A DNA stretch of 8,639 nt from Nitrospirota bacterium (GTDB lineage Bacteria; Nitrospirota; CAKKRA01; 9FT-COMBO-42-15): the NCBI GenBank assembly GCA_023248415.1, contig JAHFEP010000118.1, positions 1 through 8,639 of the forward strand. The letters are read 5' to 3'. Numbering within the stretch: position 1 is the first letter of the stretch; each line of letters starts with the position of its first letter. Shown here in pieces: positions 6,474-8,639 of this stretch. The translations under genes and the position numbers were made by a program. The notes below the pieces were generated by a model, which did no database searches, was not told the origin of the DNA, and was given only the letters and a program-made list of their open reading frames with translations.

Positions 6474-7922
6474 ATGAAATACGAAATAGCCTGCAACTGG
6501 GATCCTGCGCTGATAGACGGCGTGGCAGGGAGTCTTGCTGATGAACTCTTTGGCGGTATGCCGAACAGCCCTGTTTCAGGGGGTCGGGCATCATTTGTTG
6601 CTGTTGAGACAACACCAGAGTATGTTGAGAAATATGTTGCAGAGGCTCATAAGAAGGGCTTGATATTTAATTTTCTTCTGAATGCCTCATGCCTTGACAA
6701 CATGGAATATCAGCGTGAAGGGAATAAAAAGATAGTTGAGCATATTGCATGGATAGACAGCATTGGTGTTGATGCTGTTACTGTTACAATACCATTTTTG
6801 CTCCAGATTATTAAAAAGCAGTTTCCGCGTTTAAAGGTCAAAATTTCAAGCTTTGCAAGGGTGAATACCCCAAGAACCGCAAAATACTGGGAGGAGTGGG
6901 GCGCTGATTCTATTATCCTTGATGAGGACATAACAAGGGACTTTAAGATGCTTGAGGCAATAAGAAAGGCATATAAGGGAGAGCTTGTTTTGATTGCAAA
7001 TCCCGGATGCCTCTTTGACTGCCACCAGACATTGAATCATTCAAATACCATGTCGCACGGCTCGCAGGCAGGCCATGTGAGCGAGGGATTTATGATAGAT
7101 AGCTGCTATTTTTCCTGCACAAAACAGAAGATGGCTGACCCGAAGGAATTGATAAAGACAAGATGGATAAGGCCGGAGGATGTGAGGCACTATAAAAATA
7201 TTGGGATTGACAAGCTGAAGATTATTGACAGGTACAAGACAACAGATATGCTCCTTTCTTATCTAAAGGCATATACAGAGGAGAGGTATGATGGAAACCT
7301 TGTTGACCTTTTGAATCTTCCAAAGCGCGGCGCCTTTTTGCCTGTTAATCTGAAATATCTTATGCGTGAGGAGTTTGTTAATACAGATAAGCTTATGGCA
7401 TTTGCAGACTGCTGTGATATGACTGTGAGTGAATTGATTGAGATTGACAATAAAAAGATACCATCAGACTTTATAGAATTTTTTAAGACAATGGACTGTG
7501 CAAGGACATCCTGCGATGACTGCAGATATTGCTACAATATTGCAGATAAGGCAGTGAGAATAAAGAAAGATGAATTAAAGGCGCAGCTTATTAAGTATGA
7601 CGCATTTTTGGATGACCTTGTGAGCGGTAAGGTTTTTGAGAAAGAGGAGGAGTATTACGAAGACAAAGAGCTTGTGTGGCAGGCTGATGCAAGAAAACTG
7701 CATGAGGATATTTTAGAGGCAGTGCCGTCTCTCTTAAAAAAGATAGCACAGAGAAAGACTCAGGCTGGCGCTGAAAAGGGTGCGAGGGAGAGAAGGTCAA
7801 ACACCATTATCAGGGATGATGTGTTAAAAGGCTGGCTCACAGAGACTCCGGGTATATTTTTGCCAAAGGTGAAGGAGAGGCTGAAGGAGCTGGGGATAGA
7901 AGAACAGAGGGTTGCAGTTTAG
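6474..7922 (+). CDS. U32-family (peptidase U32-like) Fe-S protein
   Basis: This 482-residue cytoplasmic protein has a TIM-barrel-like N-terminal half typical of family U32 (FNFLLNASCLDN, WIDSIGVDAVTVTIPFLLQIIKKQFPRLKVKIS-like strands, WGADSIILDEDITRDF). Cysteines C179-x3-C183 (NPGCLFDCH) and C211-x3-C215 (DSCYFSC) sit where U32 proteins bind a [4Fe-4S] cluster. A second cysteine set, C342-x4-C347-x2-C350-x2-C353 (DCARTSCDDCRYC), could bind another. U32 members include UbiU/UbiV (O2-independent ubiquinone hydroxylation), RlhA and TrhP (RNA hydroxylation) and proteins annotated as collagenases. Here, beside radical SAM and CrtI-like genes, a role in anaerobic hydroxylation or a similar oxidation of the pathway intermediate is the best inference; proteolysis is unlikely. 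The C-terminal third (about 370-482) is highly charged and not recognised. The protein is longer than UbiU and UbiV. Confidence 0.85.
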   Translation: MKYEIACNWDPALIDGVAGSLADELFGGMPNSPVSGGRASFVAVETTPEYVEKYVAEAHKKGLIFNFLLNASCLDNMEYQREGNKKIVEHIAWIDSIGVDAVTVTIPFLLQIIKKQFPRLKVKISSFARVNTPRTAKYWEEWGADSIILDEDITRDFKMLEAIRKAYKGELVLIANPGCLFDCHQTLNHSNTMSHGSQAGHVSEGFMIDSCYFSCTKQKMADPKELIKTRWIRPEDVRHYKNIGIDKLKIIDRYKTTDMLLSYLKAYTEERYDGNLVDLLNLPKRGAFLPVNLKYLMREEFVNTDKLMAFADCCDMTVSELIEIDNKKIPSDFIEFFKTMDCARTSCDDCRYCYNIADKAVRIKKDELKAQLIKYDAFLDDLVSGKVFEKEEEYYEDKELVWQADARKLHEDILEAVPSLLKKIAQRKTQAGAEKGARERRSNTIIRDDVLKGWLTETPGIFLPKVKERLKELGIEEQRVAV

Positions 7923-7972
7923 AGGTATTTTTATATGTCATTGCGAAGAGTATTAGCAACGAAGCAGACACA

Positions 7973-8011
7973 GTAATCTCCCCTAACCCCTCTTTAGAAA
8001 AGAGGGGGATT
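7973..8011 (+). repeat. GC-rich hairpin repeat, orientation B, second copy
   Basis: It is identical over 39 bp to 4576-4614. The stem is CCCCTCTTT (7987-7995) with AAAGAGGGG (7999-8007). Confidence 0.9.
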
Positions 8012-8017
8012 TAATAT

Positions 8018-8053
8018 CTCCCCCTTTAGTAAAGGGGGACAAAAGGGGGATTA
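8018..8053 (+). repeat. GC-rich hairpin repeat, orientation A, second copy
   Basis: The stem is TCCCCCTTT (8019-8027) with AAAGGGGGA (8031-8039) and loop AGT, followed by AGGGGGATTA. It differs from the copy at 4511-4545 mainly in the loop and in the spacer before the second G run. Confidence 0.8.
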
Positions 8054-8098
8054 GAAGATTGCTTCGCTTCGCTCGCAATGACATAATCCATGTAAGTT

Positions 8099-8566
8099 AT
8101 GATTAACAGTCACACTATTATTATTGAGGGAGATATAGAGAAGGTCTTTCAGCAGGCGCTTTTCTGGGGTGAGGCAGAGTGGTGGCCAAAGGACTCGCTG
8201 ATGAGGTATACAAGGCTATCAAATTTTCCCTCTCCCCTTGCGGGAGAGGGAAAGGGTGAGGGGGTTCTTCAAGTCGGCACTCGATACCATCAGAAGGTTC
8301 TTCTTCCCTTTGCACCTGAATGGGATGTGGAGGTTATCTCTATTGCGCCGAACAAGGAGGTTACACGAAGATTTTTAAACGGCATCTTTTCAGGCACAGA
8401 TTCTGTAATCCTTGAACCGAGGAAAGAAGGTGTAGAGGTAAGGGTAGTGATGGACTTTGATGTCAACGGATATTTTAATAAGCTTGCATGGAGATTTATT
8501 TTTGAAAGGCTGCACAATAAGAATTTGGAGAAGATATTGAGGGCAATGAAGGAGTATTTTTCATAA
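8099..8566 (+). CDS. SRPBCC-like ligand-binding/cyclase-type protein with an in-frame repeat insertion
   Basis: This 155-residue protein fits the SRPBCC (START/polyketide cyclase/Bet v 1) pattern. It opens with a strand (HTIIIEGDIEKVFQQALFWGEAEWWP), where helix and W-W-P follow as in the family. Then come YHQKVLLPFAPEWDVEVISIAPNKEV-like strands, RRFLNGIFSGTDSVILEP, and a long C-terminal helix (FIFERLHNKNLEKILRAMKEYF). Such proteins enclose hydrophobic ligands; in this operon it could bind, carry or cyclise the pathway product. Residues 44-55 (PSPLAGEGKGEG) are the translation of a palindromic DNA repeat and are likely foreign to the fold. No good Shine-Dalgarno precedes ATG 8099, because the MITE-like element ends 13 bases upstream. 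An internal start at Met35 would lose the first strand and is less likely. Family assignment is moderate, being based on pattern rather than a signature. Confidence 0.75.
   Translation: MINSHTIIIEGDIEKVFQQALFWGEAEWWPKDSLMRYTRLSNFPSPLAGEGKGEGVLQVGTRYHQKVLLPFAPEWDVEVISIAPNKEVTRRFLNGIFSGTDSVILEPRKEGVEVRVVMDFDVNGYFNKLAWRFIFERLHNKNLEKILRAMKEYFS
8228..8263 (+). repeat. Palindromic repeat inside the SRPBCC coding sequence
   Basis: A 9-bp perfect stem, CCCTCTCCC (8228-8236) and GGGAGAGGG (8242-8250), is followed by AAAGGGTGAGGGG. This is the common bacterial intergenic repeat often seen mis-translated as SPLAGEG. Its 36 bp are a multiple of three, so the reading frame is kept. Confidence 0.8.
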
Positions 8567-8571
8567 GGAGG
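8565..8571 (+). promoter_or_regulatory. Strong Shine-Dalgarno for the last gene, overlapping the SRPBCC stop
   Basis: AAGGAGG begins inside the TAA stop (8564-8566) of the SRPBCC gene and lies six bases before ATG 8578. It indicates tight translational linkage of the two genes. Confidence 0.8.
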
Positions 8572-8577
8572 AATTTT

Positions 8578-8639
8578 ATGGACTGGCATAATGAAACACA
8601 GCAGAAGTTTAAGACCATGCTGAGTATTATTCCTTTCTT
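8578..8639 (+). CDS. N-terminal fragment, possible PCP-reductase-domain-like protein (3' truncated)
   Basis: Only 20 full codons are visible: MDWHNETQQKFKTMLSIIPF, running off the right edge. The strong ribosome site and 11-bp gap to the preceding stop make this a real gene of the same operon. The pattern W-x(n)-L/F-x(n)-I-P-F resembles the start of the small PCP_red domain (related to the C terminus of the protochlorophyllide reductase B subunit), which begins with a Trp and has a conserved P-F before a helix. That match is weak with so few residues, and the gene could equally be of an unknown family. Confidence 0.6.
   Translation, partial: MDWHNETQQKFKTMLSIIPF

Larger units (their letters stand above)
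7934..8085 (+). mobile_element. 152-bp MITE-like composite repeat with 13-bp perfect terminal inverted repeats
   Basis: TATGTCATTGCGA (7934-7946) and TCGCAATGACATA (8073-8085) are exact reverse complements. Inside lie partly matching GAAGCAG/GCTTCGCTTC sequences and then two GC-rich hairpin repeats in opposite orientation. The ends match the widespread GTCATTGCGAGCGAAGC-type dispersed repeat of many bacterial genomes. There is no coding capacity. It fills nearly the whole gap between the U32 and SRPBCC genes, 11 bases past the former's stop. Confidence 0.7.

Noticed and set aside
6474..7922. Secreted protease or collagenase function for the U32 gene
   Set aside because: There is no signal peptide, the Fe-S-type cysteines are conserved-looking, and the setting is biosynthetic; characterised U32 relatives act in hydroxylation.
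4511..8053. CRISPR array
   Set aside because: The repeats are paired hairpins in two distant gaps with no regular spacers and no cas genes.
7934..8085. tRNA or small structured RNA gene in the U32-SRPBCC gap
   Set aside because: The pairing is explained by terminal inverted repeats and nested hairpin repeats; no tRNA arms, anticodon loop or CCA-like end were found.
8059..8087. Promoter TTGCTT-N17-CATAAT in the right end of the MITE-like element
   Set aside because: The -35 matches consensus at only three positions, all within the element's conserved end; the -10 alone is not enough.

Overview
The window is a moderately A+T-rich stretch of bacterial DNA with every recognisable gene on the + strand. 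It reads as the middle of one biosynthetic operon. Both edges cut genes: the upstream one ends at 97 and the downstream one begins at 8578. Arg is often AGG/AGA and Ile often ATA. The enzymes are Fe-S and radical-SAM types, and the gaps carry many short palindromic repeats. Together these suggest an anaerobic or microaerophilic Gram-negative lineage such as Nitrospirota (Thermodesulfovibrio-like), a deltaproteobacterial-type group or an anammox-like planctomycete. This taxonomic guess is inference from style, not from a marker gene.

Layout. 2-97: C-terminal tail of an unidentified gene. 90-2823: two overlapping, paralogous radical SAM proteins with N-terminal cobalamin-binding-type domains (BchE/HpnJ-like architecture). 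2823-2941: an A+T-rich imperfect palindrome whose right arm carries a near-consensus promoter. 2951-4429 and 4665-6032: two divergent FAD-dependent phytoene desaturase/carotenoid isomerase-like oxidoreductases, separated by a gap with GC-rich hairpin repeats. 6024-6458: a small cassette encoding an S23/four-helix-bundle protein, bounded by near-perfect 24-bp inverted repeats and apparently inserted into the operon. 6474-7922: a U32-family protein with two separate groups of four cysteines. 7934-8085: a 152-bp MITE-like element with 13-bp perfect terminal inverted repeats and two nested hairpin repeats. 8099-8566: an SRPBCC-like protein carrying a palindromic repeat translated in frame. 8578-8639: the start of another gene, possibly PCP-reductase-like.

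How the genes may work together. The non-mobile genes form a plausible oxygen-independent modification pathway for a hydrophobic or polyene-like substrate. The radical SAM enzymes would do C-H activation (cyclisation, methylation or rearrangement). The CrtI-like flavoenzymes would desaturate, saturate or isomerise. The U32 protein could be an O2-independent hydroxylase-type partner, by analogy to UbiU/UbiV. The SRPBCC protein could bind or cyclise the product. Similar mixtures (BchE-like radical SAM plus CrtI-like genes) have been proposed as candidates for ladderane lipid synthesis in anammox bacteria. Nothing here proves that product, and no ketosynthase, acyl carrier protein or carotenoid synthase lies inside the window.

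The second theme is invasion by small repeats. At least four kinds sit between or inside the operon genes. They appear to have supplied a promoter, a stop codon, a start codon and about 12 residues of protein sequence.
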